8,003 bases of DNA, taken from assembly GCA_947628395.1 (NCBI GenBank), contig CANQZP010000060.1:1-8003 (forward strand), read 5' to 3'. Each line of letters opens with the position of its first letter. Within the stretch, counting starts at the first letter, position 1. A model generated the notes under the pieces. That model was not told where the DNA came from and made no database searches. It saw only the letters and a program-made list of their open reading frames with translations. The translations under genes were made by a program, and so were the position numbers. Source of the stretch: an uncultured Clostridia bacterium. GTDB lineage: Bacteria; Bacillota; Clostridia; TANB77; CAG-508. This document shows positions 7,102 to 8,003 of this stretch, piece by piece.

Positions 7102-7227
7102 TCAGAGTGCTCTTATAGGAACTTTTATCCAATGCTGATAAAATCTATAATTACACGACACACCAAAAGCATATTTAAATAAATTTCTAAGTTTTTCTAA
7201 ATCCCTATTTTCTACTTTTTCTAACAT
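7102..7227 (-). CDS. Hypothetical 41-residue ORF, possibly a truncated gene
   Basis: ATG at 7227 is preceded at 7 bases by AGGAG (7239-7235), a good ribosome-binding site. The peptide begins MLEKVENRDLEKLRNLF and ends VPIRAL before TGA at 7104-7102. Its N-terminal half looks like a normal amphipathic helix rich in Glu, Lys and Leu, so it may be the start of a longer, now broken protein. A different frame stays open for about 22 more codons after the stop, up to the terminator stem. I recognise no family. It follows the HD-domain gene and would be on its transcript. Confidence 0.4.
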   Translation of the reverse strand: MLEKVENRDLEKLRNLFKYAFGVSCNYRFYQHWIKVPIRAL

Positions 7228-7250
7228 AATTAATCTCCTAATTATATTTA

Positions 7251-7343
7251 CTAATTTATAATTCCATCTTCTTTCATCATTGATATACTTATTTCGTGAG
7301 AATCTTCATCCTTCGATATATTTATAAATTTGTTATTCCATAT
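7251..7343 (-). pseudogene. Possible remnant of a short gene after the HD-domain gene
   Basis: A 30-codon frame (WNNKFINISKDEDSHEISIS...) opens just after the HD gene and ends in TAG at 7253-7251. A Shine-Dalgarno-like AGGGG overlaps the HD stop, but no ATG, GTG or TTG lies near the front. The codon at the right distance is ATA (7343). The ATG that is present (7341) hits TAA after one sense codon unless one G is removed, when it would read MNNKF. The composition looks protein-like, but it is too short to assign. It could equally be chance. Confidence 0.22.
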
Positions 7344-7352
7344 ACTTTTCCC

Positions 7353-7967
7353 CTATAAATTATCTTTTATTTCTGGAAATAAATCATAAAGGTTATAGCC
7401 TAATAAATTATCAAAATATTCTTTTAATTTATATGTTTCTTTAATATGATATTGAGTATTTGAATATGTACCTCTCCTAATCATAATATCAATTAGTCTT
7501 TTATCAATAGTAAATATTTTTTCCCCCTGTGGACACATTAAATCACACAAATTTATTATTTTTTCTTCTATTGTATATTTATGATTCTTCACAAATTCTG
7601 TCAAAAAAGGATTATCATTTGGATTTGGAACTCCACCAGCAGTACAAATAATATCATTATTTAAGTATGAATGAGTTAAACATATATTGCAATATTCTTC
7701 ATCATATCCTTTATCTTTTAGATAGTTATACCCTCTCATAACATGCCCGTGAGATTCACCATTATATTTACCAATATCGTGTAAATATCCAAGAGTTATA
7801 GTTTTATCTATATCTACATTATATTTTTTCTCATTCAATGCTTTTGCAATTATACCTGCATTATTACCAACAGATATACAATGATCTACCCATTTATCAT
7901 TAGTCGCTTTTTTTCTTTCTTGTTCTAATAATTCTCTTGCTTCTTTACTTGTTAATTTCATTTTCAT
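7353..7967 (-). CDS. HD-domain metal-dependent phosphohydrolase family protein
   Basis: 204 residues. The HD metal-binding set is present in order: H29, H63-D64 (LHDIGKYNGESHGH), H73/H75, H99 (CLTHS) and D142 (NLCDLM). HD enzymes of this size, for example the YqeK type, hydrolyse phosphoester bonds in nucleotides or dinucleotides. The exact substrate is not evident and no partner domain is attached. No signal peptide or membrane segment. The ATG at 7967 is chosen because GAGG lies 6 bases upstream. An in-frame TTG at 7979 would include the Shine-Dalgarno itself, and ATG 7961 is a second possibility. Its promoter is probably beyond the right edge, since only 36 bases remain. Downstream are two tiny ORFs and then a terminator, so it appears to be transcribed separately from the kinase unit. 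Confidence 0.85.
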   Translation of the reverse strand: MKMKLTSKEARELLEQERKKATNDKWVDHCISVGNNAGIIAKALNEKKYNVDIDKTITLGYLHDIGKYNGESHGHVMRGYNYLKDKGYDEEYCNICLTHSYLNNDIICTAGGVPNPNDNPFLTEFVKNHKYTIEEKIINLCDLMCPQGEKIFTIDKRLIDIMIRRGTYSNTQYHIKETYKLKEYFDNLLGYNLYDLFPEIKDNL

Positions 7968-8003
7968 ATACTTCCTCAATTATAATTTTAAAAAAGAATC
8001 AAC

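Noticed and set aside
7005..7138. Plus-strand AGGAGG followed by ATG TAA, and by a 39-codon frame that could begin at ATA 7019
   Set aside because: No promoter is visible, the ATG is a start-stop, and the frame runs antisense across the minus-strand terminator and the 41-codon ORF. Chance is more likely.
6951..7227. Reading TGA (7104-7102) as tryptophan would extend the 41-residue ORF to about 91 residues
   Set aside because: The extension runs through the terminator hairpin and is hydrophobic AT-rich sequence. Tryptophan is coded by TGG elsewhere, and no conserved gene here contains in-frame TGA.

Overview
The window looks like chromosome of a low-GC, AT-rich Firmicute (Clostridia-like). 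The reasons are strong AAGGAGG-type ribosome-binding sites, consensus TATAAT promoters, U-tailed terminators, heavy use of A/T-ending codons, and the uvrB/uvrA proximity common in Clostridia. No tRNA, rRNA, CRISPR array or insertion sequence was found. The species cannot be named from the sequence.

Layout, left to right. Positions 1-1738 (minus) hold the N-terminal 579 codons of uvrA, which runs off the left edge. A 202-base divergent intergenic region carries back-to-back promoters. On the plus strand follows a long-form SAICAR synthetase gene (purC, 1941-3032), the only plus-strand gene. It ends in a hairpin that also terminates transcription from the other side. Next on the minus strand are a 72-residue four-cysteine (CxxC..CxxC) protein with its own near-perfect promoter, and then uvrB (3369-5323). 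uvrB is complete from start to stop but carries two single-base insertions 118 bases apart, both creating an in-frame CGG codon after a YCU codon. Upstream of uvrB in the same direction are a 2H-phosphoesterase/Nudix fusion (5358-6359) and a small P-loop kinase (6405-6905). The kinase has an excellent promoter but no ATG, GTG or TTG start in frame. Further upstream are a terminator, two tiny or degenerate ORFs, and an HD-domain protein (7353-7967).

How the genes fit together. UvrA and UvrB act together in nucleotide excision repair. Here they are separated by purC and the cysteine-rich gene and appear to have separate promoters. The kinase, 2H/Nudix protein and uvrB are spaced like one operon (45 and 34 bases apart, no terminator seen between them). 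Kinase, 2H phosphoesterase, Nudix and HD domains are all enzymes acting on nucleotides or RNA ends, so this end of the window may be a small nucleotide- or RNA-end-processing neighbourhood. That is inference from domains, not shown function.

The most interesting points are the paired YCU-CGG (+1) frameshift sites in uvrB, in a window where CGG is otherwise almost absent, and the kinase gene whose only sensible start is AUA. Sequencing error or recent gene decay are the null explanations for both.
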